From positions 5,622,301-5,686,300 of the forward strand of contig NW_020312788.1 in NCBI RefSeq assembly GCF_003265705.1: DNA of 64,000 nt, in the 5' to 3' direction. The translations under genes and the position numbers were made by a program. Of this stretch, positions 1 through 20,778 are shown piece by piece. Under the pieces are notes generated by a model. It saw only the letters and a list, made by a program, of their open reading frames with translations. It was not told the DNA's origin and searched no databases. This DNA comes from Callorhinus ursinus (lineage: Eukaryota; Chordata; Mammalia; Carnivora; Otariidae). The number at the start of each line of letters is the position of its first letter. Within the stretch, counting starts at the first letter, position 1.

Positions 1-1334
1 CTCCCACTACCCTTCCCAAGGATGTGACCAGGAAACATTTATATATGGTTTTTGCATTGAAAACTTGAAAAGCAAACAATTCATTTTTGCTCATCTCCTA
101 CAGTTTCATTAAGTAGGAGGCTATTCATTACCCTGGACAATGGAGACTTGACTGCAGTTCAAAAGAAGGAAAACAAAAGATGCCAGCCAGCTGGATCAAC
201 AAGCCTGGTTCAAAAAAAAAAAAAAAAAAAAAAGAGAGGTGTGGGGGGGAAGTAAACTAAACCATGAACCATGATTAGACTTAGAAGAAAGGATCCCCAA
301 ATAAACAAATTATGTCAACTTAAGAAACCTTTCCACTGTTAGCAGGACCAAAAAAAGGAAGGACTATCTAAGACAGCTCTAATATATGCATGTGTATGTG
401 AAGTATTGTTAACAACCAACCTAAATCAATGTCACATTCAAAATTTTTAGATACAATTGAATAAAGAAAAGGTTTATATTCTATATAACCAATGAAAAAC
501 AGAATGAAAATGTTGCCATTGTCCCTCACAAAAGTATAAAGTCAAAAAGCTCTGCAGGTATTAAGCCAAACACTCAGTCTTCTGCTTCTTAAATTATATG
601 TATTTCTAGGACATCCTAGGCAACTCCACTGAGACACATTTCAGTGGAGAGCCATGTGGATACACTCATTTTGAACTCTATCTTAATTAGTGGACAAGTC
701 CAGTCTTGTGGTGGATTGATGTTTTTCAAGTAATTTCTTACGTTAGCTCAAACTTAATGGTATCAGAAGTGCAAAGTTAGGACTGTTGATTTAGACTTAC
801 CCTGTCTCCTTCTCTACTTCTTGCTTTAGGGAGCAGACATGCTGCTGACATCGGTAGCAGAACCACTGGCAGCTTCCTCTCAGTGGTTTTGCTATGGCAA
901 GGAGCAGAAGACCAGAGAATCTTCAAAAGATTTACCTGGAGGGACAGGGAGGAGCAAGCTACTGGCAGCTGGGGGAGAAGAGGGAGTGCAAGCTAATGCA
1001 GGCGAGGTTGGGGAAGAACGTACTGAGTTTAATATTCCATAGAAATCAGGAAGAAGATTTCTGATACTGCATTAAGATATTATGAAAATTGGGTCTTGTA
1101 ATATTGACATGGCTGTGATATATATTCAGCCATCTACACTGTGGGTTTTTTCTGGCTGTGAATTTTAGGCTTTTGGTACTTGTATTAGTATCAAAAAATC
1201 TTTGCATTCAGCCTGGGAAAGAATTATTCCAAGAATCCAGCCAATGCCAAGAGAAACTATAACTAACAATAAGAAAGGCAAGTGCCCATGCATGCTCTCT
1301 CATTCACCATCTTTCTTTTCCCTTTGACACATCT

Positions 1335-1360
1335 ACACACACACACACACACACACACAA
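1335..1360 (+). repeat. (CA)n microsatellite
   Basis: About 12 AC units followed by a purine-rich stretch. Confidence 0.95.
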
Positions 1361-1562
1361 CCTGGGAGAGGGCAGAAAGAGGGGGCTCTAAAAGAGAAGG
1401 GAGAGAAGAGAGATGGAGGGCAAGGAAGGAGCATAGAATATATTTTATATGAAAGTATTTTTCAAGTAGTTGAAGTTGATAGTTCACATTTAAATTCACT
1501 TAGTGTGGAAAGACACAAAAGTGTATTAAAAACAATGAAAGTAGAACGACAATAATGATAAT

Positions 1563-1770
1563 ATTTACTGACTGCCTTCTACATTCCAGATACATAGGTG
1601 TTTTATACATGATGTCTCAATTCTTACAACAACCTGATGCCTAGACCTCATTATCTGCATTTTACTAATAAAAAAACCTGAAGTTTGGAGTCATAAATTA
1701 ACACATTTATCATGTAGCAGAACCAAGAATCGATCACAGATCAAGCTGTCCCCAAAGTCCTTATTTTGGC
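1563..1770 (-). repeat. MIR remnant
   Basis: Resembles MIR reverse complement: tttactgactgccttctaca, cattatctgcattttactaa, gcagaaccaagaatcgatca. Confidence 0.5.
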
Positions 1771-2343
1771 ATTATAAGATCCAGACCGCTAAACAAATAT
1801 GTTAACTACTCAGATATGCAATCTGCAACTAAGGAAAGAGCTGATATATTGTAAAACTCTGGTCAAAAAGAGGCAAAAGTAGTTCTACAAAATTTTGAAA
1901 AATTTGCTTCAAAGGTTAATATCAAACCCTAATCCACATTTTTCATTTATATTTCTGGTTAAATCAAAGGACTTTATAACTTTTGTCTCAAGCAGTTAAT
2001 ACAATTCAAATGGGTTAGCATCATTATGAAAATAAACATTCATCATTACACTCCTTTCATTGTCATGCACACAACAAGCTTCAACAGTTTAGAATTTAAT
2101 CTGCAAAAGCAGTATTCCAATATATCTTGAATTTGCAGTAGCTTCCTGGAGGGTAAATGTAAAAATCTGTATGAGATAGTAGAATCTATGTGTTGTATGT
2201 GGATTTTATTTTTATCTGGTAAAAGACATAATGCTGATGTGATACAAAGTCAGGAAGAATTCTCTTTGAATTTATGGACGTATTTTTTTTGCATCATTAC
2301 CGAAGCACCACCAAGTAGCTCTGCTGTAAGACTTTTGACATAC

Positions 2344-2476
2344 CTTCCATGGTGTTGGTCAAAATACTGGCTAGACTCATTGCTCTCTGCCTTGCTGTAG
2401 GATCTTCCAGCAAATCCATGGAAACATGATAAGAACTGGACCGTCTCTTTCTTAGTTCTGTTTCAGTAGTTGTGCC
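2344..2476 (-). CDS. SCN2A: SCN2A exon 13 (residues 674-717, last exon in window)
   Basis: 133 nt between TTTTTAG|GGCACA and ATGGAAG|GTATGT. It encodes [20 protein letters not shown] and [20 protein letters not shown] and ends NTME plus one base. Ser687 in RKRRSSS is the fourth PKA site of the linker. This exon separates Nav1.2 from its paralogues (Nav1.3 and Nav1.1 read differently after RKRR). The next exon (domain II S1) is not present in 1-2343. Confidence 0.95.
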
Positions 2477-3711
2477 CTAAAAATAAAATTTTAGATAAAA
2501 TAACTATTATTCTTAAGGGTAGCAAACCCCAAAGTGTTCCTATAACAGGTACTACTTAACTAAATGTCTGCCAGATGAGAACAGCTCATTAAGATATTGC
2601 TGAAATCAACATTCTTGGGAAGTGTTTGAAAGCCCATCAGATTCTCAGCCTTCAGTGATTTTTGGGTTTGCTATCAAGAGGGTGGAGCTTTTGGCTGGAG
2701 GGATCATGCCTACCATTGCACAGATAAACTTTTAGTATTTCAACCAATCCTACTTAGAACTTCAGATTGAAACTCATTGTTCCTTGATTTACTCTCAGGT
2801 TGATCTTTATAGACACATATTCAGTTTAATGTATGGAAAGAATTTTTAAGGTTTCCCTAAGATGTATTAGTAACAGTTCCCCTAAAATGTGAATTCAACT
2901 TGTAAAATGCTTTTGTTCATTATAAATAGGTAACATTTCCTAACATCCATCCTTAATAATAAAAGCAAATATTAGAACTAATTTATAACTGTCTTACATT
3001 TACAAAACAAATCCACAAAACAAACATCCTTGGTGCTGAAACTCTAAGTCAATAACACCAATTTGGGGAACTTTGATTTTTAACCATGATAAAATGATTT
3101 GATATTTTTCTATTCCAAAATAAACTCACCAAGATTTAACATGGGCAGAAATTTATTCCTACTTTAGGAGATCAAACAAGGAAGTTAATTATCACAGGAA
3201 GAAAGGGCAAAACTCAGGCATTTCAAATGCAGATCTGAGTGCTAATAATAAATAAGAAGTCATTTTTAGTTCTCTGAGGATCCTCCCTATTTCTAAAAGA
3301 GTAATATGAGTCCTGTTCATCTACTTTGACTTTATTGTAGAATGAGTAATTAACATTATTTTATTAACCTGCATACTTCCAATGCAGACATATTCAAAAG
3401 CAAAGTTTCCACTCAGTTGATATGATTTAATGGTGATATATACCCATATAGGTCACTCTAAAATTAATTTTATGGTAGAAGAGAAGCAAAATTAATGAGA
3501 AAAAAAATAACCCCTCCCTGTTGAAGCTAAAGCCCTTCCAATCAAAAGGTTGTTTCTCAGAAATTAAAATATTTGGCCTGGTCAGAGAGGCAAAGTTTTA
3601 AGAAAAGAAATAGGGTCATTTAAAGGTCATCTAGTCTCTTCTGCCTTATACAGAACTATATGTGCAAACCTAGATCTGTCTCATCTTTAAGGATAGATTT
3701 CTGATCCTCTA

Positions 3712-3913
3712 GGGGTGCCTGGGTGGCTCAGTCGTTAAGCGTCTGCCTTCAGCTCAGGTCATGATCCCAGGGTCCTGGGATCGAGCCCCACATCGGGCTC
3801 CCTGCTCGGCGGGAAGCCTGCTTCTCCCTCTCCCACTCCCCCTGCTTGTGTTCCCTCTCTTGCTGTGTCTCTCTCTGTCAAATAAATAAATAAAATCTAA
3901 AAAAAAAAAAAAA
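3712..3913 (+). mobile_element. Carnivore tRNA-derived SINE, young
   Basis: Starts ggggtgcctgggtggctcag, carries the 'ggctcaggtcatgatcccag' box, and ends in a TCTCT tract, (AAATA)n and poly-A. A perfect 17-bp target-site duplication (agatttctgatcctcta) sits at 3695-3711 and 3914-3930. The perfect duplication points to recent insertion. Confidence 0.97.
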
Positions 3914-4464
3914 AGATTTCTGATCCTCTAATGATATTACTGAGGAAATTCTTAAGTTAAATTGCTTCTATTGAATTTACATGTCGAGGATACTGTGGAC
4001 TTTGGTAGGTATCATTTGCCTTCAGCAGTTTATTTTCTGTTCTCATTTCCCCCTCTGCAGTGTCTCAAAACCTACTCCTTTGTCTGCACCTTTGGCTCAG
4101 TGCCCTGCCTCTGAGCTCCTGCCTGATTGCAGAATGAACACGATGGAGTGGGAAATAAAAGGATCTCACTAAGCTTTGCTTCAAATGGGCTCCCATTTGC
4201 CTTCAGAGATGTATCTTACCCTCTCGGATAGGGCAGGAGTTTTATGGTAATTACTGATAAATTCTATTGTCTGAGATACTCCTTGTATTTATGCAAAGAA
4301 GTTGTGGATTTGTTTTTGTTTGTTCAATTAACATTTCTCAGGATCAGTGATGCTCATACTTTATTATGTGTAAGAATCATCAAGGAAGGAATTTCCCAGA
4401 CTTCGTTCTCTTCAGTCTTTTGGTCTGAGTAAGTCTTGATTGGCCCAGGAATCTCTATTTTTTT

Positions 4465-4850
4465 CTTCTTTAAACCACTCTATTGAGGAATGACTGACAT
4501 GTAAAAAGCTGTATATATTTAATATACATAATTCAGTGAGTGTACACTTGTGAACTATCACCACTATCAAGGCCACAAACATCTCCATCACCTTCCAAAG
4601 TTTCCTCCCATCCCCTTTCTTGTTGTGGTTATTGCTGTTATGATTTGCGATGAGAATGCTTAACATAACATCTGCCATCTTAGCAAATTTTAAGGATACA
4701 ATGCAGTATTGTTAGCTATAGGCATTATGCTATATAAATCTCCAGAACTTATTTATCTTGCTTAATGGAAATGTTGTACCCTTTGGCCATCAAGCTCACA
4801 GAAGTAGAGAGCAGAATGGTGGTTGCCAGGGGTTGGGGGAGAGGAAAATG
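4465..4850. mobile_element. Old L1 3'-end pieces in opposite orientations
   Basis: 4465-4785 resembles L1 3' UTR in minus orientation (ctattgaggaatgactgaca, gtgaactatcaccactatca). 4790-4850 resembles L1 3' sequence in plus orientation (aatggtggttgccaggggtt). The opposed arrangement could be a 5'-inverted (twin-primed) insertion. Confidence 0.6.
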
Positions 4851-5004
4851 AGGAATCTCCATTTTTAAGAAGCTTCCCAGGGAATTCTGATGTAAGTAGT
4901 TTGAGGATGAAGTATATTTTAAGAAATACTGGGTTAAAATGAAAATGTTTGCTTCCTTAGCCATTTCTTACTTTCCATTTAAGAAAGTTAAAAAAAAAAA
5001 TCAA

Positions 5005-5222
5005 TGGAAGGCAGTATTATAGTATGGATAGAATGTAGGGTTAGTAGCTAGCACACCTGGGGTCAAATCTTAGTTCCACCATGCACAGGCCTCAGTTTCC
5101 TCCTCTTTAAAATGGGGGTAATTATTAGTACCTATCATAAAGGGTTGTTGTGAGAACTTAATGAACTAACACATGTAAAGTGTTCTGGGCAGTGCCTGGT
5201 ACATAGTCAGCCACGATTATTT
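5005..5222 (+). repeat. MIR element
   Basis: Good MIR match: ctggggtcaaatcttagttc, cctcagtttcctcctcttta, aaatgggggtaattattagt, gggcagtgcctggtacatag. Confidence 0.85.
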
Positions 5223-6079
5223 TAACAGAGAAGTTGATATTCCTTCTGCATTCTTCCTGGTTCCTTCACTACAAAGTTCTACTTTTCTCACAGTTTTATC
5301 TGACTCCAGGTACTTGGACATTTCTTTGGGAGAAAGTGGTGGGGAGACGCCATGGAAAAAAGTGATCAATGGCTATTTCTATAACCCAGGGAAGAGGTAA
5401 GAAGCTCCTGTATTATTTAATACCAAAGTTAAAAAGACCTTATGTTTACAAAGGAAAATGTCAATAATATATCCCTGTAAGTGTCTGCTATTTAGTTGAA
5501 ACTCTTTTTTATATGCTTGATTTAGAGCCTCTTTGTTTACAAAAATAAATCATGATAGTAATACAAAAATTGAAATCTGCTCTAAAAATTGCAATACTTG
5601 ACCCTACCAGGTACTTTGAGTGACTTCTTTACCACACAAAGGTACAATGGCTGGGGTCATTTGAGTGGGTGCTAAAAATGTTACAGCACTCTGACCTGCA
5701 AAGAAAAAGAATGTTGCATCACAGGATTTACATGTCTTTAGTAATAGTATCTACTTCAAGAAGAAGTATCAAATTCTCCTTTTAATGTAACTGTGCTAAT
5801 AAGATCCTTAAGTTGAATATTTATATCATTTCTTGCATTTCATTTGATTATATTAATTAAATATTATGTTTGATTAATTGTTGCTGTGCTTTTTGGCAAG
5901 TTTCATACCCCTAGGCCATTAAGGATATCCTTTTCTTCTTCCCAAAAATGATAAATACTTCCAATTAGATTCTGTGAGAGCCAACCTATATTTTTAATTT
6001 ATTTGCAGAAACATCTAAATAAAACAATTTGACAAAGTGAGTTCACAGCTGGACTGAACCAACCCCAACAAAAGACTTA

Positions 6080-6517
<438 letters not shown>

Positions 6518-7751
6518 CTACGAATAATAAGAAAACAAACAAAACACAGAGGAACAGAATTAAGAACAGTCATCCCCAAACATATGAGACTTGACTTGTT
6601 TCAGATTTGTTGACTTACCTGAGGATAAGTCATGGGACAAGTTGGAACCATGGGCTCCTGTGGTAACTGCTGGTGTTCTGGCACTCTCCACCAGGTTCAC
6701 CTCGTCTGGTTTGCTTTCCCTTTTTCTCCCTTCCTTCATTTTTTATTTTCTGTTATTTTCTTCTATTTTACACATGCCTTAAGATAGTCGCAAGTACCCC
6801 TCAATATTATTTTGCCCCATTATTGGCACCTAAAACAGAATTTTTTGCTAGACCCTATTCTAGAAGCTAATCTCATTTAACATGCCAATGGAAAGCAACT
6901 AAACACACACTTACATTTAGAACCTTTGATGCCAAAAATATAGCCAGTAAGAGCTAACTAGTGACCACACCCTGATGCAGATCTCACCACAGAAGAAAAT
7001 AAAATCAGTCTTGCTAGTAGGTATGTTTAATTATAGTACAACGAGCAGCTTCTCCTCTTCCCTTTGCATATTTTATAATGTCTTCACGAATAAATTAAAT
7101 AAATCAAGCTGAGAGAACTGTATGATTCATTCCCTGATTTTCACTCTTCTGTCTCTCAAGAAATCTGAAAAGTACCATATTCACAAAAGCCTGGCTTTCA
7201 CTAAGTATTTGGTCACAATCATTACACAGATTTCTAAATGGCTACATTGTCACTGCCACCATGTAGTTTTCCTTGATTCTTAGGCATAGCAGCATTGAAC
7301 ACAATCACTTCCTGATTATTACTAGTCTACTTTTATAACTTCACTGTAGTAAACACTTTCTTGCTTGTCCGATATTCATTCCTTCTTTCAACAGTACACT
7401 GATTATCCTTGACAAATGATCCTCAGTCAAGACTATGACCCAGGCCCAGCCAATGAGTACATTCCATACCTCAGGCCATAGAAAACCATTTAAAGATGGG
7501 CAGGGGACACTGCTTGGTCCATTGGCAGCCACCTTTTTCTTTTCCAATTGTTGAGAAAGAGGTGCATTTTCAATTGGGGTTGTTAAGAATATTGACTATA
7601 GTTTGAAGTTGCAGTGACATCTTGCCACTGTATTGGAGGAACCTGGGCTTGCAATATGAAGAAATACTTGGCCATAATAACATGTTTTGAGCCTTTGGAT
7701 CCAGCCATGCCTAAAGCTACTCACAGATATTATTTATCTGATCTAATCAGT

Positions 7752-7772
7752 TCTCTCTCTCTCTCTCTCTCT
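7752..7772 (+). repeat. (TC)n microsatellite
   Basis: About 10 TC units. Confidence 0.95.
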
Positions 7773-8407
7773 TTTTAATTTAAGCTGGCTGGAGTTGGAT
7801 TTCTATTATTATTAATAGAAAGAATACTAATTTAATCATTTAAATGTTATTAGTTTGATCTTCTTTTCTCCAAAGGATTTAAAGCTAATTAAAATTATTT
7901 TGTACCTATATATATGTCTTATACTTCCTGACCAAAAGTATGCTTTTAATTTTCTTTTTGGCTAAAAAATAATTTTTCTCAATAATGTCTATAAACATCT
8001 ATAAAACATTTATAAGCTTTAAACTATCTTATGTTATGGAATCCTATTCATTATCTACAGAAAGAAGGACATTTAAAGAGACTAATCTGCTCCCCCAAAA
8101 GATGTCCTTTTTCCTTTTCCTGTTCCCATGTTTTTTCATCTTATTACCAACTTCACTAGTAATATTCCTTCTTTTCCTTTATTGTTTTCCAAAAAAGTAA
8201 TTTTTTTTATGTCTCTCTTAGACTACCCCATTTCTTTTACCTCCTTTCTCTCTTTTCACAAGGGACTGTGAATAAGCTATAAAAACATGAGAGTAATAGG
8301 ATTTGTGACATGCTGGCTATCATCAGCTCAAAAAGGCAGGCAGGAAATGCTTGGCAATAAGAAATAAGGTAGAAACTATACGTATCACTCTTAGTAAGAG
8401 TTTATAT

Positions 8408-8499
8408 ATATTTTTTAATTTTTTTATTGTTATGTTAATCACCATAAATTACATCATTAGTTTTTGATGTAGTGTTCCATGATTCATTGTTTGTTCATA
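8408..8499 (-). mobile_element. Very short 5'-truncated L1 insertion
   Basis: 92 bp of carnivore L1 3' end in minus orientation (caccataaattacatcatta, tttttgatgtagtgttccat). Flanked by a perfect 15-bp duplication agtaagagtttatat at 8393-8407 and 8500-8514. Confidence 0.85.
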
Positions 8500-8901
8500 A
8501 GTAAGAGTTTATATTTTAACTACAAGTATTCAACTTAATCAGAGCCAATACAAGGGTTGGAGGGAAATAAGTTATAAAATTGCACACAGGGTTTCTCTCT
8601 GAGTTTAAAGGTGAATTATGCCATACAAGAGCAGAGCTTACATGAGACAGCTGTATGAAAAATGACTGTGCCCCATCTGTTTACATCAGCTTCTACTGCT
8701 TGCATTAATTATCTAAATCCATAACAATCAAATGTTGCACCACAAATAAAGGATGGCCAATACAAAAAAATCTGCCATGAAAAAATGAATCTCTAAAAAG
8801 CAAAACTCTTGCTTTATGATAAATAGGGAGTGAACTAATAACTTAAGAAGGTTGACCATATCTAATAAGAAGGTTGACTATATCTTCAGAATAAAATATC
8901 C

Positions 8902-9119
8902 AGGGACACCTAGGTGGTCCAATAGACTGAGTGCCCAACTCTTGGTTTTGGCTCAGGTCATGATCTCACGGTCCTGGGATCGAGCCCTGCATCAGGCTCT
9001 GCACTCAGCGCAGAGTCTGCTTGGGATTCTCTCTCCTTCTCCCTCTGCCCCTCCCCCCACTTGCACATGCTCGCTCTCTCTAAAATAAATAAATAGATCT
9101 TTTAAAAAATAAAATAAAA
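8902..9119 (+). mobile_element. Carnivore SINE, older subtype
   Basis: Degraded head (agggacacctaggtggtcca), ggctcaggtcatgatctcac, and a tail of 'ttgggattctctctccttct' type ending ctaaaataaataaata. Imperfect duplication of ataaaatatcca/gataaatatcca. Confidence 0.93.
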
Positions 9120-10339
9120 GAGATAAATATCCACATTGTCTTGAGACTTGATTAGAGATTGTATTCTTGACTTCCTTCTCTCCCATCTCCCACACTAACA
9201 AGTCAAACTGAAGCCTAAGAAATATTTCGTACAATCTACCTACTCTACTGAGAAAATTATAATCTTGCAGTAAAAGCCTACATTATATATATATTTTTTC
9301 AATATGAAAATAGAAATGGTTATCAACACAATTGCCTTTCCATCATGTCACCACAAAACAATAGTCTTTAATACTCTGGGGTCTTGGACTTTCAAAAAAA
9401 ATCTAACAATGGGCCTTTCATCACTGTACCTTCCTTAATAGTTCCTTTATTACTTCCAGGGACTAGGAAAGTGGCATAGTACAAACTCAGGCTTCTCTGT
9501 CTCTTTCCCCTCCCCCTCCCTCCCTCCCTCTCTCTCCCCATCCTCTTTCTCCTCTCCATCTTCTTAGCTATTCATCTATTTACCAGATAAAAGGAAAGTT
9601 TCTCACTCTTTTAAAATACAGATACCACTTAAGAAACAAACACCAATTTGGGCCAGATATTGCATGTTGTATACGTCAGTCATTACTTATCACGCCCAAC
9701 TAGCTAGGAAACAGGGTTACAAAGAAGACAGTACTGGGGAAATGCTTTATCTGTGCGCAAAATTTGCAGAAGGAAGTAGGTGAGAACTTAACCTTTTCAG
9801 GCTTCACTATTTCACTTAGAATTAGTTCTATTGGATTTGAATCGAAGTAATTGAAGAGGCTGGGGCACCTGGTGATCCGCAGTTTCAAATTTAGGCCATT
9901 TTATCTCTAATAACCTACCTTCCTTCTCTCCTCCCTCCCTTCTTCCTTTCCTTCTTTTACAACATGACCAATGCTGTAAAAAAGGGGTTTGATTTTTAAG
10001 GAATTCAACTGATTAATATTAATGTCACCACTAATTAAATCATAATGATTGAGACAACATGAATAAGAACGAGTGTAAAATGTAGAATTAAAAACAAATT
10101 CTATTTTAAATATAAATTCAACCCCAGTAATCCTTTAATCTATTCTATCTCATAGTGTTACTTGGACTTGGAATGAATCAAATTGACCTATAAAAATTTT
10201 ACACATATTAAATATGAGGTTTTGTGAGTATATATACTACAAACTGTCTGAAGAGCAAGTATAACCCTAAATATATGTATCTGTTTAGTGAAATCAAATT
10301 GTAAGTTTCTTTATCAGTTTTTTAAAATATTCTTTCTAG

Positions 10340-10700
10340 TCAGGCTGTTAAAGTGGAAAGTTCAGGAGTTTTAGTGTCATACCAAATTTGAATACCACTG
10401 CAGCCCTTAATAACTACATGACACTGGGCAATTATTTAACTTCACTGGGCCTAATAAATAGTGAAAATAATACCAATGTTAACATTGATTATGAAAATGT
10501 AAAAAGAATACCAAGGATAAAACAAGCACTTGAGAAAGAATATAGCCCTCCTGTTCTCACATCTGTAGACTGGGGATGATGATCATAGTACCTACTCGGG
10601 GCTGTAGTGAGGGGCTTAAATGAGTTTATCCCGAAAGCTGCCGTGAATTCTGTGTTGGCCATTATCATTGCTATCAGCCTTGTTCTCATTGTTATGGTTA
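10340..10700 (+). repeat. MIR-like element(s)
   Basis: Diverged MIR head (catgacactgggcaattatt), then agactggggatgatgatcat and ctgtagtgaggggcttaaat. Possibly two joined copies. Confidence 0.65.
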
Positions 10701-11471
10701 CTAAACCATACTGAGGTTTCACTACCGGTGAAATACAGAAACAAATTCAAAATACAGAAACTCTGTATTTCTGGTAATTCTCTTGGTAATTTCAAAATTT
10801 AAGGATCCTAAATTTCAAAGTCTCAACAGCTTGTGTTGGTACATAAGCCACAGGCATCCAGTGAACATTTACTGTACCATATAATCAGGATATTCTTTCA
10901 GCACAAATCCCACATTAAACATGAGAGAGATAATCAAGTGCAATTAAACACCACTATTTATTTAGTGTCATAAATATTCCTTAGCGCATTTCCACCTAAG
11001 AATTTTGGCTACACTTCTAGAAAAATTTTGCTTCAGTTTCCTTTGAAACAAGTGTCTGAAGAATGATTCTTCCAGTGAAGTTTGTATGTGAATGGGAACA
11101 ACTACACAGATGGTCTGAAAGAATACACTGTTCACTTCTAGGAACCTGCCACTCGGAAAACCCATAGTCACTGGGTCCCGGCACAGTAGTGTAGCTAAAA
11201 AGGGATGGGAACCATCTGTTGATAATTTCTCAAGTGGAAAATTGCCCCAAGATGTTTGAGTCTTCCACAAAACCTCAAAACCATAAACCTTCCCAAGCTC
11301 AGTGGGGTCTATGCTCTAAAAATGCTGTCTTGGGGATTTCAAAAAGTTGTAAAACTCACAAAGTCTCTGAGGTGATAAACACAACACTTGATGGATCATT
11401 ACAATTCTGAAAGTACTGTGCCATCCAGGGAGAAGGCGGTTTTATTTCTACCCAATTCTGGCATATCTTTA

Positions 11472-13478
<2,007 letters not shown>

Positions 13479-13525
13479 TCACACTCCAAGTAATACAGTG
13501 TTTTATAGCAATTCCCTTGATTTCA

Positions 13526-13720
<195 letters not shown>

Positions 13721-14079
13721 TTAAAAGAAACAGTCAGTACTGCAAGTCTGCTGGGTGTCTTCCCTGTTTTTATAGATGCCAATGTCTACTTTATATGACA
13801 GCAGGGAAAACAGATTTCTTGTCATTATATTTATCATGTCTCCATATAAAAGCAATCATATCATGATTAATATCTCCTGGGACTTGTAGAATGAACAGAA
13901 GAATAAGTCTACAGGGAAAAAACTGATTTTCACTGAAGATATCTAGATGCAGAGTGTTTGTGTGAGTAAGGCAGTAGAGAAGAGGGGTGAAGGAAGGATG
14001 GAGGGCGGCACATGGAGAGGAGGGAATGTCTCTGCATAGTAAAGATTTCATAGTTATGACTTTAATGATCAAGCCAAAC

Positions 14080-14258
14080 CTGGCCCCAGTATTGTGCCTG
14101 ACACTTCTGAGATGCATGATCTTGAGTAAGTTTCCTAACTTTGCTAATCTTCGGGCACCTCATATGTAAGAAAGGATTAATAACAGAACCTGCCTTACAA
14201 ATATACAAGTGTTAAATGAGATAGTCTATGTAAAGCATTTAGTATGGTACAGACAAGG
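14080..14258 (+). repeat. MIR remnant
   Basis: gcatgatcttgagtaagttt, acctcatatgtaagaaagga and aaatgagatagtctatgtaa follow the MIR order. Confidence 0.65.
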
Positions 14259-14539
14259 AATTAAAATTAGTCTGTTCTACTTATCACTGGGATTTGGAGG
14301 AAAAGGCAGCACAATATTTATCATATGAGCCAAATGAAAAGTCTGTTACCATTGGAAATTTTGCTACAGGTATGTCCACAATATCATCTTCCATTGAAGA
14401 ACACTAAACTTCTTCTATGGTTCTAAATTCTTGCCAAACAGGGAAAGGTAATTATTTCTCTGAATTTTCACAGGCTTTAGCTCCAAGCGCAATACTTCTT
14501 AATAACAAAGTTCACGTGTCAATCATAATAATCAAAAGC

Positions 14540-14710
14540 ACTTACTGAATGCTGTAATAGCTACATATTCGCTAATCCATTTAATCATCGCAGAAACTCT
14601 ATTATTATACCCATTTATCACTGGAGGAAACTAAGGCAAGGGGAAGGAGTGTTATTCGGTAGAGTCAGGCTTGAATCCATGTAAACTTCCCAGCTTGTGC
14701 TCTTATATGC
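14540..14710 (-). repeat. MIR remnant
   Basis: Reverse-complement MIR order: cttactgaatgctgtaatag, tatacccatttatcactgga, ggctt-gaatccatg, cttgtgctctta. Confidence 0.55.
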
Positions 14711-15116
14711 TTGACATACACTCACCATGACTCAGATACCGACATTATCTCCAGAGATCTTACACTTGAAGCCATGGAGACCACATTAGCATGTATAAAA
14801 TATCACACTTACAAAATACATGCTTATGAATTCCATTAACTTAATCTTCTAATACATATGTACTGCTTCTCTATTTTCCATTGAACTAATTTGGAAGATT
14901 AGCTGTGACCTAGTATGGAAAAATAATTGCCGCATATGAGTGTGTGAAGGAGGTGAGAATCCACACTTATTTCAGCTATTTTGAGAATCAGCGTGAAGTG
15001 GAATTTATGGAGGGCTTTGAATGAGGAGTGAAGGAGGGCTGGGTAGGTGGGAGGTGGCAAGTTATTGGGGCCGATGGAGCAGTGTGGACTGAAACTCAAT
15101 ACGAAACATCACTTAC

Positions 15117-15180
15117 CCTGCATCTGAGCTGTTGCCACAAAGCAGAGCATCATTTTGCCCTTCCAAAAAATAAAAGTGAC
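15117..15180 (-). CDS. SCN2A: SCN2A exon 8 (residues 324-345, extracellular pore loop)
   Basis: 64 nt microexon-like exon between AAATAG|GTCAC and GCAGG|GTAAGT, encoding HFYFLEGQNDALLCGNSSDA. It carries a cysteine and an NSS sequon of the domain I extracellular loop. The phase is completed by exon 7 (A+GT) and exon 9 (GG+C). It is too short to stand out as an open frame. Confidence 0.94.
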
Positions 15181-19047
<3,867 letters not shown>

Positions 19048-19127
19048 TCACACACAACACAATAACAAAACACAAGAAACAGTTGGAGATATAAGGGGCC
19101 TACCACCTTATACCAGTTTCTTCTTAC

Positions 19128-19219
19128 CTGGAATTACAGAAATAGTTTTCAAAGCTCTCAAGACTCTGAAAGTTCGAAGAGCTGAAACATTGCCTAGGTT
19201 TACAAATTCTGTTACATAC
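19128..19219 (-). CDS. SCN2A: SCN2A exon 6N (neonatal alternative exon, Asn209)
   Basis: 92 nt between CTACAG| and CCAG|GTAAG, encoding [20 protein letters not shown] and then [11 protein letters not shown]: the end of S3, the S3-S4 linker and the S4 voltage-sensing helix with arginines spaced every third residue. It differs from the copy 94 nt downstream at a single residue, Asn instead of Asp at 209. That is the established signature of the neonatal 5N/6N exon of Nav1.2. Because 92 is not a multiple of 3, including both copies would shift the frame, so the exons must be mutually exclusive. Confidence 0.95.
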
Positions 19220-19608
19220 CTGTAGAATTAAATCAGAGTTATTCAGAATTTAGGGAAATCTAAGTCTATGTTGGTCTTTCATCAAGACCTTTTCAACTTC
19301 AATGAGCGTTGCCATCAGATTTCCCAATTAAGAGAAAAATGGCATTGTCTTCAACCATGATCTTTGATACTTGGGAAACTTTATTTTACTACTTTACAGG
19401 GCTAATTGAATCCAAAGTTATACAATTTACTACTAGATTCCTAATTTCTCCAAAGTGCATCATATGATTAGAAGAAAAGTATTCTAAGTTCACATGATAA
19501 CTAAGAAAAATGCTTGATCTGTCAAGGGAAGCCACTGAGGAGAAATACAGCATAGGCTCCCACCAGTGATTTATTATTGCAGGATGGAAACTGTATGAAG
19601 ATACTTAC
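19220..19608 (-). other. SCN2A intron between exons 5 and 6N
   Basis: 389 nt, no recognisable repeat. It is the donor-side intron for both alternative exons. Nothing else seen. Confidence 0.8.
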
Positions 19609-19737
19609 GCAAATGTAATGACTGTGAAATCCAACCAATTCCATGGATCCCGCAGGAATGTGAAATCTTCTAAACAAAAGCCCCTTGCAAGTATTTTTAT
19701 AAGTGATTCAAAAGTATAAATTCCTGTAAAGGTGTAC
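19609..19737 (-). CDS. SCN2A: SCN2A exon 5 (residues 159-202, domain I S2-S3)
   Basis: 129 nt encoding [20 protein letters not shown] (S2 with its acidic Glu and the IKILARGF motif) and [20 protein letters not shown] (S3 with the RDPWNWLD charge-transfer region), part of the voltage sensor. The acceptor is CTCAG|GTACACC and the donor TTTGC|GTAAG. The two leftover bases GC are completed by either alternative exon 6. Confidence 0.95.

Positions 19738-20778
<1,041 letters not shown>

Larger units (their letters stand above)
1..2343 (-). other. SCN2A intron 13, partial
   Basis: Intron sequence with no recognisable exon of domain II. It holds a poly-A run near 211-232, a (CA)n tract at 1335-1360 with adjoining purine-rich sequence to about 1435, and an old MIR remnant at about 1563-1770. 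The short frame near 839-1042 has no family resemblance. Confidence 0.8.

Noticed and set aside
839..1042. 67-codon plus frame
   Set aside because: No family resemblance, no splice or promoter context; chance frame in an intron.
1..2343. Search for the next SCN2A exon (domain II S1)
   Set aside because: No sequence matching the expected cysteine- and tryptophan-rich start of that exon was seen on the minus strand.
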